Shown: positions 15,104 to 22,517, counted from the stretch's first letter. The stretch: 23,355 nucleotides of DNA from an uncultured Alistipes sp. (GCA_900546005.1 URBJ01000033.1:1-23355), one strand, 5' to 3'. The notes: generated by a model from the letters alone, not told the origin. Program-made: numbers and translations.

Positions 15104-16678
15104 CTATTTTGCGGATTCGAAAATCAGGATCTCACCCTGCTCCGAGGTGAAAGGTTTGACAACAGGGCCTTTGATGCGTTCGCCCTTCGGAGAGATCCAG
15201 ATGCCGCGCGGGAAGCGTACCGTACGGCTGTTGCTCGCTTCGAGTAGGGGAGCTACCAGATATTTCGATCCGATCATAAACTGGTCGTTGCAGTCGGTGA
15301 ATCCGTTTCGAGGGAATTCGTATTCCATGTGACGAACGATCGGTTCTCCGGTACGAATGCTCTCTTGAATCAGCTGATTGTAGTAGGCACCGATCTTTTC
15401 GCGTTGGGCGAAGGCCGTTTTGCATTGGGCTGCAATAGCCGGATCGTTTGCGGCCCACGGGGCGAAGTTGATAACGGTCACGGGCAGGGCTATGCTGAGC
15501 TGGAAATAGCGTAGCAGAAGGGTCGGATTGGCCAGCAGTGAGTCTGCCGGCATTCTCGGGTCGATGCTGACCGTGCTGTATGGATAACCCAACAGGTTTG
15601 CCGTCATGATGTTCGATACGGCTTGTTTGAGGAAACTCCAATCTAATCCTCGGTTTATCTGCAGATCATGGAGGTAGGGAACGAATCCTTTGCTGCTGCA
15701 GATGGTGTATTCACAAAGGGGGAATCCGAGTCCTAATTCGCTCCATTTTTTGAGGAATTCGGCGGCTCCGGCATATGCGAAGCGGGCATAGGGCAGAGCA
15801 TCCTTGCTGTCGAACAGGTATCCGTCTACGTTGAGGCTGTCGTGCAGGGCAACGAGGTGGTCGTGCAGCATGGAAAAGACGTTGTCACGGGTGATGTCGT
15901 AAAAAGCGCTGTATCCGCCGGCCCATTCGGCCATGGCTGTCCGTCCGTCGGAGAGTTTCACAAAGGCGTTGCTGTTGCGGTAGGCCCGGTAGATCGGCCC
16001 ATCGCCGCTGACAAAGGGGGTCACGGTCAGCATGATCCGGAACCCTCGGGCGTGAATCTCTTCGACCAAGAAGTCGAAATTTCCGTAAAGACTCAGATCG
16101 GGGGTAAAACTGCCGATCGTGGATTGCCATCCGCTCGGAATGATGAGCGTGCCGGCCGGATAACCTGCCGTGAGGATCGTCTGTATGTAGTTGCGGATCT
16201 CGTCGGCAGAGATGCCGAACGGCATGATTGCCCGCAAATCGTAAACCGGAGCGGTAAAGAATTCCGGAGCGGGCGTTTTGTCGTCGTTCTCGTCCCGGGC
16301 GAAATTTTTGTGGCAGCATACCAGGTAGGCTTCCCGGAGGGTTTTACCGCCCGTTATGGCTTCGACCTCTTCCATGGGGGAGTCGATCAGGAAAGTATCA
16401 CCGGTAAATTCGATTTTGAAGGGTGTTTTGCTCCAGATATAGCGTCCACGGCTTGAGACCAGAAACGGGACGGCATTGCTTCTTGTCCATACGGACAGGT
16501 CGGTTTGCGGGAAAGGTTCCTCCAGCGGCATGAGCTGGTCTCCTCCGACGAAGACGCCCCACCATTTCTCTCCCTTCAGGATGTCGATCTTCGTGTTGTA
16601 TTGGGCCAGTGTCGTTTCGCAGATCAAGAGCAATACGACGATAGCTCCGAATATTTTTCTGTATGGCAGTTTGTTCAT
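15104..16678 (-). CDS. Secreted glycoside hydrolase family 31 protein, MYORG-like
   Basis: 524 residues with a cleavable signal peptide (residues 1-25, ending LAQ), so periplasmic or surface. A short N-terminal beta region precedes a (beta/alpha)8 barrel. Asp290 in DGYLFDSKDALP aligns with the GH31 nucleophile (compare CFKTDFGERIP in YicI and FKFDAGETSYLP in human MYORG). Asp346 in NRGLDWSFLKQAV is the candidate acid/base. NLLGYPY near 361-367, RTGEPIVRHMEYEFP and DQFMIGSKYLVAPLLEASNSRTVRFPRGIW are GH31 C-terminal-barrel hallmarks. The usual DIGG motif after GYPY is replaced by STVSIDPRMP, which marks it as divergent. The overlap with the upstream DUF4286 gene is ATGA. Substrate is unknown; an alpha-glycosidase acting on a small glycan is inferred. 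Confidence 0.85.
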   Translation of the reverse strand: MNKLPYRKIFGAIVVLLLICETTLAQYNTKIDILKGEKWWGVFVGGDQLMPLEEPFPQTDLSVWTRSNAVPFLVSSRGRYIWSKTPFKIEFTGDTFLIDSPMEEVEAITGGKTLREAYLVCCHKNFARDENDDKTPAPEFFTAPVYDLRAIMPFGISADEIRNYIQTILTAGYPAGTLIIPSGWQSTIGSFTPDLSLYGNFDFLVEEIHARGFRIMLTVTPFVSGDGPIYRAYRNSNAFVKLSDGRTAMAEWAGGYSAFYDITRDNVFSMLHDHLVALHDSLNVDGYLFDSKDALPYARFAYAGAAEFLKKWSELGLGFPLCEYTICSSKGFVPYLHDLQINRGLDWSFLKQAVSNIMTANLLGYPYSTVSIDPRMPADSLLANPTLLLRYFQLSIALPVTVINFAPWAANDPAIAAQCKTAFAQREKIGAYYNQLIQESIRTGEPIVRHMEYEFPRNGFTDCNDQFMIGSKYLVAPLLEASNSRTVRFPRGIWISPKGERIKGPVVKPFTSEQGEILIFESAK

Positions 16679-16983
16679 AGTTCGATCTTTTTAAGCACGG
16701 AGGTGAAGTGCATCAGGTCTTCGCCGAAGAGTTTATGGGCGGATTCGGAGTATTCGTGCAGTATTTCGTGCACGATACGTTGGTATCCGGACATATCCTC
16801 GGTCTCGATCTGCAACGAGTAGGTGAAGTGTCCTTCGGGGCGATCGGTCAATACGCGGCAAAATGTGACGGTGCCGAACTCTTTGGAATCGAGGCGAGGA
16901 ACGAACTCCTTACGCAGCGATTCGAGCCACGCGTCGTGGATTCGGGGAGCCACCATAAAAGATATATTGACGATGTAGATCAC
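16675..16983 (-). CDS. DUF4286 family protein
   Basis: A 102-residue protein matching the small DUF4286 family of Bacteroidota: MIYIVNISFMVAPRIHDAWLESLRKEFVPRL, then TVTFCRVLTDRPEGHFTYSLQIETEDMSGYQRI, ending LKKIEL. It has a ferredoxin-like alternation of strands and helices and no signal peptide; function is unknown. It starts with GTG (16981-16983), the only start that keeps the conserved N-terminal strand; no in-frame ATG lies upstream. Its stop overlaps the start of the GH31 gene by four bases, implying coupled translation. A hairpin (17000-17023) sits 16 bases upstream. Confidence 0.8.
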   Translation of the reverse strand: MIYIVNISFMVAPRIHDAWLESLRKEFVPRLDSKEFGTVTFCRVLTDRPEGHFTYSLQIETEDMSGYQRIVHEILHEYSESAHKLFGEDLMHFTSVLKKIEL

Positions 16984-16999
16984 GTTGTGTTATGTTTTA

Positions 17000-17023
17000 A
17001 AAACCGCTCTAAGGTACGGTTTT
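17000..17023 (-). promoter_or_regulatory. Hairpin in the leader of the DUF4286 gene
   Basis: AAAACCG (17000-17006) pairs with CGGTTTT (17017-17023). The 10-base loop contains, on the - strand, TACCTTAG (17016-17009), one mismatch from a -7 element. It could be an operator over the promoter or a terminator-like attenuator just before the GTG start. Confidence 0.35.
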
Positions 17024-17262
17024 ATTCTGAGTTACTAAAATTTTTTGCAGGCTTTGTCTTCGGCGAATCGGATTTTGTCGGTCCGGGGCTCGATTTCGAA
17101 TGCGAAACGGGAAGGCGACAGTCGACTTATATTCATATAACGAAATAAACGGGTTTTCCGGTATGCCGAAAACGTTTTTTTCTTGAAGATTTTGGACGTT
17201 GCGGGCCGAGGGTTGAAGAAGAAAGTTGCTACGAAAATCGGCGGAACGAAAAGTTCTGAAAG
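17024..17262. other. Intergenic region between DUF4286 and rplU genes
   Basis: Part of a 346-base gap between divergent genes. Apart from the DUF4286 leader hairpin at one end, the rplU promoter at the other, and the isolated terminator-like hairpin at 17150-17181, I see no gene, tRNA or known RNA motif. Confidence 0.5.
17150..17181 (+). terminator. Isolated terminator-like hairpin upstream of rplU
   Basis: GTTTTC-C-GG (17153-17161, one bulged C) pairs with CCGAAAAC (17166-17173) across the loop TATG, followed within a base by a T7 run (17175-17181). It is oriented for a + strand transcript, yet no + strand gene lies between 16984 and here. Confidence 0.55.
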
Positions 17263-17294
17263 TTTGGTTTATTCGGAAAATAGTTCTATCTTTG
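17263..17294 (+). promoter_or_regulatory. Promoter of rplU-rpmA
   Basis: -33 TTTG (17263-17266), a 20-base spacer, -7 TATCTTTG (17287-17294), with transcription expected near 17301. It is the cleanest promoter in the window and fixes the L21 start at 17330. Confidence 0.85.
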
Positions 17295-17329
17295 CATCCG
17301 ATTTATGCAAAAATAAATTTTGTGATTCA

Positions 17330-17641
17330 ATGTACGCAATCGTAGAAATTGCAGGTCGACAATTTAAAGTCGAGAAAGGTCGTAAGCTCTATGTTTACCG
17401 TCTTCAGGGGGATGAAGGTTCCTCTTTGAGCTTCGACAAAGTCCTGCTCACGGATAACGACGGTCAGGTAAAGATCGGCACACCTGTAGTAGAAGGGGCC
17501 GTAGTGAACGCAACGATTCTCAAACACTTGAAGGACGACAAGGTGATCGTGTTCAAGAAGAGAAGAAGAAAAGGGTATCAGGTGAAGAACGGACACCGTC
17601 AATACTTGACCCAGATTCAGATCGATGAAATTAAAGCTTAA
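17330..17641 (+). CDS. rplU: 50S ribosomal protein L21
   Basis: 103 residues, the normal bacterial L21 length. [30 protein letters not shown] is the standard N-terminus. [27 protein letters not shown] and the basic 23S-rRNA-contacting [31 protein letters not shown] follow. The frame is open upstream to 17183, but that extension precedes the promoter and lacks L21 homology, so the ATG at 17330 is the start. It is followed after 20 bases by rpmA, the near-universal L21-L27 pair. Confidence 0.98.
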   Translation: MYAIVEIAGRQFKVEKGRKLYVYRLQGDEGSSLSFDKVLLTDNDGQVKIGTPVVEGAVVNATILKHLKDDKVIVFKKRRRKGYQVKNGHRQYLTQIQIDEIKA

Positions 17642-17661
17642 CGATTAAAACCTGAAAAGAA

Positions 17662-17919
17662 ATGGCACATAAGAAAGGAGTCGGCAGTTCCAAGAACGGT
17701 CGTGAATCGGAAAGCAAACGCTTGGGCGTAAAACTTTTCGGCGGACAGTTTGCCAAGGCCGGCAATATTTTGGTTCGCCAACGCGGCACGGTACACAATC
17801 CGGGCGAGAATGTTGGAATGGGAAAGGATCATACGCTCTATGCCTTGATCGATGGTGTAGTAACTTTCCAGAAAAAAGAGAAGGATAGATCTTACGTATC
17901 TGTAAAACCGTTGTCGTAA
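17662..17919 (+). CDS. rpmA: 50S ribosomal protein L27
   Basis: 85 residues, standard length. [29 protein letters not shown] is the conserved N-terminus that reaches toward the peptidyl-transferase centre, followed by [32 protein letters not shown]. The N-terminus starts directly with the mature AHKKG, without the cleaved extension of many Firmicutes L27 proteins. It is cotranscribed with rplU and ends at a strong terminator 26 bases downstream. Confidence 0.98.
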   Translation: MAHKKGVGSSKNGRESESKRLGVKLFGGQFAKAGNILVRQRGTVHNPGENVGMGKDHTLYALIDGVVTFQKKEKDRSYVSVKPLS

Positions 17920-17944
17920 CGGCAGAGAGAGATAAGAGAGATAG

Positions 17945-17978
17945 AAAGCGGGCTTGCACAGTGTGCAGGCCCGCTTTT
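17945..17978 (+). terminator. Intrinsic terminator of rplU-rpmA
   Basis: AAAGCGGGC (17945-17953) pairs with GCCCGCTTT (17969-17977). The stem continues through a G-U pair and TGCAC/GTGCA to a 3-base loop, about 15 bp in all. The T-tract is only four bases. Confidence 0.88.
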
Positions 17979-18420
17979 GGTTGTGCCGGGGATAAGGAGG
18001 AGGGGAAGAGAAGGGAAAAAGGCGAGGGGAAAAAGAAGGGGCCGATTCGGATGAGTTGGAAAGGTGTTCTGTGGATGAGAATGTGCGGGGTGGCGCCCTG
18101 AGGCGGCGGCTGAATTGAAGAGAATGTGTCTACAAACTTTTTGAGGAGGGGGCCCGTAAGGGAAAATGCCTCTCGATGTTTTTTGTATGTCAAGGGGGGA
18201 AGGGTACGTTGCCGTATAGGTTTATGAGAGGATTTTTAGCGGCCCATGTTGTTTGGAGCATGGAGGTAAGTTCCCGTATATGTGTGTAAGGATAGGTGTC
18301 GAACGCAAAAGTGTTGCATATAAAAGCGCTGCAATAATGCAAATGGGGTTGCGAGTGGCAAAGGGTTTTGTGTATGGAGCATTTGATAGAGAGCGAAGAA
18401 CCGTAGCAATAGCTAAATAA
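17979..18420. other. Long unassigned intergenic region with polypurine tract
   Basis: The bulk of a 658-base gap (17920-18577) between converging rpmA and rny. 17994-18041 is almost pure purine on the + strand (one C at 18023) and contains the 13-base mirror repeat GGGAAGAGAAGGG at 18003-18015. The rest has no convincing gene on either strand (open frames lack recognisable protein character), no tRNA, and no motif of RNase P, tmRNA or SRP RNA that I can recognise. Confidence 0.5.
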
Positions 18421-18451
18421 GAAAAGGGAGCACCAAATGCGCTCCCTTTTC
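18421..18451. terminator. Hairpin terminator downstream of rny
   Basis: GAAAAGGGAGC (18421-18431) pairs exactly with GCTCCCTTTTC (18441-18451). A-rich and T-rich flanks occur on both sides, so it can act for rny on the - strand and for any + strand readthrough. Confidence 0.8.
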
Positions 18452-18490
18452 TATCTTTTTTATGTGTCAAGTTCTTTAACCTCGTGCCTC

Positions 18491-18510
18491 ACTACCACAA
18501 ACTACCACAA
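18491..18510. repeat. Tandem 10-base duplication
   Basis: ACTACCACAA occurs twice in direct succession in the spacer downstream of rny. No function is apparent. Confidence 0.6.
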
Positions 18511-18577
18511 CCTTAGCTCTTTCCCATGGGCCACTATCCGGCGGTCGTGCGGCAGGAGGAGAAAACTCAATGACCTC

Positions 18578-20119
18578 CTATTTGGCGTAACTGATCGAAC
18601 GGGTCTCACGGATAACCGTAATCTTCACCTGTCCGGGATAGGTCATTTCGTCCTGAATCTTCTTGGCAATGTCGTGCGAAAGATTATCAGCCTCTTGGTC
18701 GGAGATCTTTTCGCTGCCTACAATAACCCGAAGCTCCCGACCGGCTTGGATTGCATAGGTCTTCATGACTCCGGGGTAGGAGAGGGCCATCTCTTCCATC
18801 TCTTTCAATCGCTTGATATAGGATTCGACAACCTCGCGCCGAGCTCCCGGACGAGCACCTGAGATGGCATCGCACACCTGAACGATCGGAGAGATCAGAT
18901 TGGTCATTTCGATTTCGTCGTGGTGCGCTCCGATGGCATTGATGACCTCGGGTTTTTCCTTATACTTTTCGGCCAGTTTCATACCGATCATTGCATGTGG
19001 CAATTCGGGTTCGTCATCGGGTACCTTGCCGATATCGTGCAGCAGTCCTGCGCGCCGAGCCAATTTGGCATTTAGACCCAATTCTGCGGCCATGATGCCA
19101 CACAGGTTGGCAACCTCCCGCGAGTGTTGCAGCAGATTTTGCCCGTATGACGAACGGTATTTCATCTTTCCGATCAAGCGGATCAGTTCGGGGTGCATGC
19201 CGTGGATACCGAGGTCGATCGCAGTCCGTTTTCCGGCCTCGATGATCTCCTCCTCGATTTGCTTCTGGACTTTGGCGACAACCTCCTCGATACGGGCCGG
19301 ATGGATTCGTCCGTCGGTAACCAGTTGGTGTAGGGCCAGCCGGGCTATTTCGCGGCGAACCGGATCGAAGCCTGACAGAATGATGGCCTCAGGGGTGTCG
19401 TCAACGATGATTTCGATTCCCGTAGCTGCTTCCAAAGCGCGGATGTTACGACCTTCCCGTCCGATGATCCGGCCCTTCACTTCGTCGCTCTCGATGTTGA
19501 ACACCGTGACGGCATTCTCGATAGCGGCTTCCGTGGCTACCCGTTGAATGGTCTGTACGACGATCTTTTTCGCCTCTTTGTTCGCACTCATTTTGGCCTC
19601 TTCGATTACCTCGTTCACATAGGTCATCGCTTCGGTTTTGGCCTCCTCCTTCATGTTTTCGATCAGGATGTTTTTGGCCTCTTCGCTGCTCAAGCCGCTG
19701 ATCTGTTCGAGGCGGATGTTCTGCTCCTTGATCTTTCGGTCGAGTTCGTCCTTTTTCCGTTCGAGGTTTTCGCTTTGGGCCTCGAGTCGGTCGCGAACCG
19801 AATTTTGCTCCTTGATTTTGCGGTTCAGTTCGTCCTGTTGCGAGGCCAGATTAGCCTCGAGTTGCTTGGCGCGTTGTTCGCTTTGGGCGAGTTTCTGATT
19901 CCGCTCGTTGACCGTTTTATCGTGTTCGCTCTTGAGCTGAATGAACTTCTCCTTAGCCTGAAGAATTTTCTCTTTCTTTATCATTTCTCCTTCGGCTTCG
20001 GCCTCTTTCAGCAGAGTCGCCTTTTTGTTGCGGAATATCTTCGAGGTGATCGTGTACCCCGCATAGCAGCCTGCAGCCGAGCAGACAATCGTAATTATCA
20101 CTATGACCAGAATATCCAT
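18578..20119 (-). CDS. rny: Ribonuclease Y
   Basis: 513 residues, the usual RNase Y length. An endoribonuclease that initiates mRNA decay at the membrane. Order of parts: N-terminal membrane helix (about residues 3-25), a long charged coiled coil (about 30-200, rich in Glu/Lys/Gln), a KH RNA-binding domain with [22 protein letters not shown] (about 215-235), then an HD domain with [13 protein letters not shown] and the catalytic [21 protein letters not shown], plus [12 protein letters not shown]. The C-terminus [18 protein letters not shown] is the conserved RNase Y end. It lies downstream of zapA and the 6S-like gene on the same strand, with its own -7 element at 20155-20148. Confidence 0.97.
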   Translation of the reverse strand: MDILVIVIITIVCSAAGCYAGYTITSKIFRNKKATLLKEAEAEGEMIKKEKILQAKEKFIQLKSEHDKTVNERNQKLAQSEQRAKQLEANLASQQDELNRKIKEQNSVRDRLEAQSENLERKKDELDRKIKEQNIRLEQISGLSSEEAKNILIENMKEEAKTEAMTYVNEVIEEAKMSANKEAKKIVVQTIQRVATEAAIENAVTVFNIESDEVKGRIIGREGRNIRALEAATGIEIIVDDTPEAIILSGFDPVRREIARLALHQLVTDGRIHPARIEEVVAKVQKQIEEEIIEAGKRTAIDLGIHGMHPELIRLIGKMKYRSSYGQNLLQHSREVANLCGIMAAELGLNAKLARRAGLLHDIGKVPDDEPELPHAMIGMKLAEKYKEKPEVINAIGAHHDEIEMTNLISPIVQVCDAISGARPGARREVVESYIKRLKEMEEMALSYPGVMKTYAIQAGRELRVIVGSEKISDQEADNLSHDIAKKIQDEMTYPGQVKITVIRETRSISYAK

Positions 20120-20147
20120 ATTATCGGTTAATATTTAGTATGTTAAA

Positions 20148-20155
20148 CAAAAATA
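20148..20155 (-). promoter_or_regulatory. Candidate -7 element of rny
   Basis: - strand TATTTTTG, matching TAnnTTTG, 28 bases before the rny ATG. No -33 TTTG at the right spacing. Confidence 0.4.
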
Positions 20156-20167
20156 AAAAAATCTTTT

Positions 20168-20380
20168 CAAAAAAAGACCCGCACGGTTTTCCTTTTCTCT
20201 TGTTTGACGAATCTCCAGTTCCGTCATGTATGGAGCTGCCGTATATCGCAAACTTCCAACGTCTTCAGAAGAAGAACCTTCCGCGAGGGAAGGGTAAGGC
20301 CTGTTTTTGAAATACCAAGCTTCACTCCAATGTAAATAGTGTTGAGTTTCGCAAAGCTTAAAAGGAATCCATGCGGGTTT
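20168..20380 (-). ncRNA. ssrS: 6S RNA-like gene between zapA and rny
   Basis: The - strand between zapA and rny folds into a closed rod of about 200 nt. ACCCGCATGG (20378-20369) pairs with CCGTGCGGGT (20186-20177), 10 bp with one G-U. The next inner segment TTCCTTTT pairs with AAAAGGAA. A stable apical-side hairpin CCTTCC-CTCGC-GGAAGG lies in the middle, and a T7 run follows the closing stem. Length, end-to-end closure and location next to zapA match bacterial 6S RNA, which binds RNA polymerase holoenzyme. No promoter was found at its 5' end, so it may be processed from the zapA transcript. Exact ends are estimates. Confidence 0.72.
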
Positions 20381-20419
20381 ATTCCTTGTGTTATGTTTAA
20401 GAACCTGTTCTGTTTTTTA

Positions 20420-20440
20420 GGGGGGGGGAGTTATCCTCCC
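20420..20440. repeat. G9 homopolymer and small hairpin after zapA
   Basis: Nine consecutive G on the + strand (20420-20428), part of which pairs with CTCCC at 20436-20440 across a 5-base loop. Noncoding, between the zapA stop and the 6S-like gene. Confidence 0.5.
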
Positions 20441-20457
20441 GAAGTCACAGACAACTT

Positions 20458-20745
20458 CTATATTTTATTCAGGTAGTCGTCGATCTCTTGTTCCAACTCC
20501 GAGAGAGCTTTCTCTTCATCGCTCAACTTCCTGTCCATTTCGAGTCCCACTTTGTCGGCGGCTATCTGTATTGCAGCCATAGCGAGATAGTCTTCGGGTT
20601 CGGCTACAAACCTTGTCTTGTAGGCAGATATCAAAGCGTTGAGATCCTGAGCTGCGCGACGAAATTTTTCCTCTTCGTTTTGCTGGATAGTCATCGGATA
20701 CTCTTTGCCGATCACTTTCAGTTTGATTCTTCGCTTTGCTGCCAT
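20458..20745 (-). CDS. zapA: Cell division protein ZapA
   Basis: 95 residues. MAAKRRIKLKVIGKEYPMTIQQNEEEKFRRAAQDLNALISAYKTRF is the ZapA N-terminal domain, and YLAMAAIQIAADKVGLEMDRKLSDEEKALSELEQEIDDYL is its C-terminal dimer/tetramer coiled coil. ZapA crosslinks FtsZ filaments in the Z-ring. It follows a small coiled-coil gene by 42 bases and is followed by the 6S-like RNA. The family call rests on length, domain pattern and location, since ZapA sequences diverge strongly. Confidence 0.9.
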   Translation of the reverse strand: MAAKRRIKLKVIGKEYPMTIQQNEEEKFRRAAQDLNALISAYKTRFVAEPEDYLAMAAIQIAADKVGLEMDRKLSDEEKALSELEQEIDDYLNKI

Positions 20746-20787
20746 AAAACTTTTGTATGATCATCCGACGGGCGGAGATATCAAGTT

Positions 20788-21078
20788 TTACTTGTTCATC
20801 AGGGCAAGGCACTTGTCGATTTCCCGCAACAGTTTATTGACACGTAGTCTTGCCACACGTTGGTCTTCGTGGTTTCCCGCGAGGCCTCCGCTGATTTCGA
20901 GTGCTTCGATTCGTCTGTTCAGGCGATGGATCGTCTCTTCGCACGCACGTTTTTCCTGAACGGCTTTTGCATAATTCTCATTCAGCCGGCTCACTTCCTG
21001 TCGCAAACTCCGATTGTCATCGATAATCCTTGCGACCTTTTTTTTCAGCGATTCGACAATCTGTTTGCTATCGTCCAT
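20788..21078 (-). CDS. Small coiled-coil protein, possible ZapB-like division factor
   Basis: 96 residues. Residues 4-60 (QIVESLKKKVARIIDDNRSLRQEVSRLNENYAKAVQEKRACEETIHRLNRRIEALE) form an uninterrupted heptad-rich coiled coil. A short Gly-containing break (SGGLAGNHED) follows, then a helix RVARLRVNKLLREIDKCLALMN. No signal peptide or membrane segment. It is the first gene of the transcript that continues into zapA, with a canonical promoter directly upstream. The size, composition and position suggest a ZapA partner comparable to ZapB, but similarity to E. coli ZapB is compositional only, so this is inference. Confidence 0.75.
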   Translation of the reverse strand: MDDSKQIVESLKKKVARIIDDNRSLRQEVSRLNENYAKAVQEKRACEETIHRLNRRIEALEISGGLAGNHEDQRVARLRVNKLLREIDKCLALMNK

Positions 21079-21106
21079 GACGCCCAGACAAAATTATTCA
21101 CACACT

Positions 21107-21137
21107 CAAAAGTAAGGTTTTTTTATCAATCTGCAAA
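21107..21137 (-). promoter_or_regulatory. Promoter of the coiled-coil/zapA transcript
   Basis: - strand -33 TTTG (21137-21134), a 19-base spacer, and -7 TACTTTTG (21114-21107). Predicted start near 21100, leader about 22 bases. It sits just past the rimO stop codon. Confidence 0.75.
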
Positions 21138-21139
21138 AT

Positions 21140-22453
21140 CTATTTTTGCATTCCTTCGGGCACGATCTCTCCGTACAGGTCATAATCTTCTGCCTCTGTT
21201 ATTTTTACAGGGAGGAAAGTGCCCGGACGAATCGATTTATCCGTTTCTATCAATATTTCGGTGTCGATTTCCGGCGAGTCGTACTGAGATCGGCCGATCA
21301 GGAACGTGTCTTCCCGACGGTCGATGATGATCCGTTCACAATGGCCGATCCGACGGCGGTTGTTCTCCGCCGAGATGCGGTTTTGCAGCTCCATCAGGGT
21401 GTCGGCACGTTGCTGCTTTATCGGGTCGGGGACGTCGTCTTTGAGACTTTCGGCAGAGTAGGTTCCCTCTTCTTCGGAGTAGGGAAAGACGCCGAGACGC
21501 TCGAAACGCACCTTTTCGACAAACTCGAGCAGTTCGGCGAAATCTTCCTCGCTCTCGCCCGGATATCCGGTAAGCAGGGTGGTGCGTAATGCAATGTCGG
21601 GAATCTCGGTCCGAAGTTTTTCGATCAGGTCGTAAACTTGCTTTTGGGTGACTCCGCGGCGCATGCTTTTCAGCTGTCGGTCGCTGATGTGTTGAAACGG
21701 AATGTCGAGGTATTTACAGATTTTCGGTTCGTCACGGACGGCTTCGATCACATCCTCGGGAAATTGTGCCGGATAGGCGTAGTGCAGGCGGATCCATTCG
21801 ATGCCGTCAATCTTGCAAAGCTTTCGGAGCAGGGTTCCGAGTTGGCGCGAGCCGTAGAGATCGAGTCCATAGTAGGTCGTATCCTGTGCGATTACGATCA
21901 GCTCTTTCACCCCTTTGTCGGCCAGCTTTTGCGCTTCCGTTAAAAGCTCTTCCATCGGGACGGAGCGATGTCGGCCGCGAATCAGCGGAATGGCGCAGTA
22001 GCCGCATCCCCAGTTGCACCCTTCCGAGATCTTCAGATAGGCGTAGTGACTCGGTGTGGTCAGGTAGCGTTCTCCGATCAGTTCGTCGCGGTAGGAGCCG
22101 CCGACGGCCCGGATGACATCGCTCAGGTTGTTGACGCCGAAAAACTCATCGGCTTCCGGGATCTCCTGTTGTAACTCTTTTTTGTAGCGTTCCGAGAGAC
22201 AGCCCATGACAAAGAGGTGGTCGATGGCACCTTTTGTTTTTGCGTCGGCAAAGCTGAGAATCGTGTTGATCGACTCCTCTTTGGCGTCGCCGATGAAGCC
22301 GCAGGTGTTGATAACGACCGTACGGGCATCGGTCGAGTTGGAGTCGAAGGTGAGTTCAAAACCGCTGTTATGCAGTTGCGCCATCAGGTGTTCCGAGTCT
22401 ACGACATTCTTGGAACATCCGAGTGTGATGATATTGATTTTCCGTTTTTTCAT
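21140..22453 (-). CDS. rimO: Ribosomal protein S12 methylthiotransferase
   Basis: 437 residues from this start. A radical SAM enzyme that methylthiolates the conserved Asp of ribosomal protein S12. Order of parts: UPF0004 domain with ITLGCSKNVVDSEHL and the auxiliary-cluster cysteines Cys13, Cys51 and Cys85; radical SAM core with EGCNWGCGYC (Cys146, Cys150, Cys153), RGRHRS and LLTGYPGESEEDF; C-terminal TRAM domain (about 375-435). LGCSKN and RGRHRS favour RimO over the tRNA enzyme MiaB. The ATG at 22453 is chosen; the frame is open to a TTG at 22531, but that lies upstream of the promoter and adds no conserved sequence. Divergent from ferritin. Confidence 0.96.
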   Translation of the reverse strand: MKKRKINIITLGCSKNVVDSEHLMAQLHNSGFELTFDSNSTDARTVVINTCGFIGDAKEESINTILSFADAKTKGAIDHLFVMGCLSERYKKELQQEIPEADEFFGVNNLSDVIRAVGGSYRDELIGERYLTTPSHYAYLKISEGCNWGCGYCAIPLIRGRHRSVPMEELLTEAQKLADKGVKELIVIAQDTTYYGLDLYGSRQLGTLLRKLCKIDGIEWIRLHYAYPAQFPEDVIEAVRDEPKICKYLDIPFQHISDRQLKSMRRGVTQKQVYDLIEKLRTEIPDIALRTTLLTGYPGESEEDFAELLEFVEKVRFERLGVFPYSEEEGTYSAESLKDDVPDPIKQQRADTLMELQNRISAENNRRRIGHCERIIIDRREDTFLIGRSQYDSPEIDTEILIETDKSIRPGTFLPVKITEAEDYDLYGEIVPEGMQK

Positions 22454-22468
22454 GTTGAGAATTTGGGA

Positions 22469-22476
22469 CAAAAGTA
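22469..22476 (-). promoter_or_regulatory. Candidate -7 element of rimO
   Basis: - strand TACTTTTG, followed about 15 bases later by the ATG, giving a very short leader. TTCG about 20 bases upstream is a weak -33. Confidence 0.5.
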
Positions 22477-22509
22477 AGGATAATAAAATGGGAATCCGAA
22501 TAAATTTTA

Positions 22510-22517
22510 TACATTTG
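22510..22517 (+). promoter_or_regulatory. Candidate -7 element of ferritin gene
   Basis: TACATTTG matches TAnnTTTG, 41 bases before the ferritin ATG. No clear -33 and no recognisable iron-regulator box nearby. Confidence 0.5.

Noticed and set aside
17183..17329. N-terminal extension of ribosomal protein L21
   Set aside because: The extra ~49 codons precede the strong promoter at 17263-17294 and are absent from L21 proteins.
17645..18193. A 182-codon - strand frame covering rpmA and the following spacer
   Set aside because: It is antisense to L27 over half its length. The remainder is Pro/Ser/Phe-rich translation of the polypurine tract's complement.
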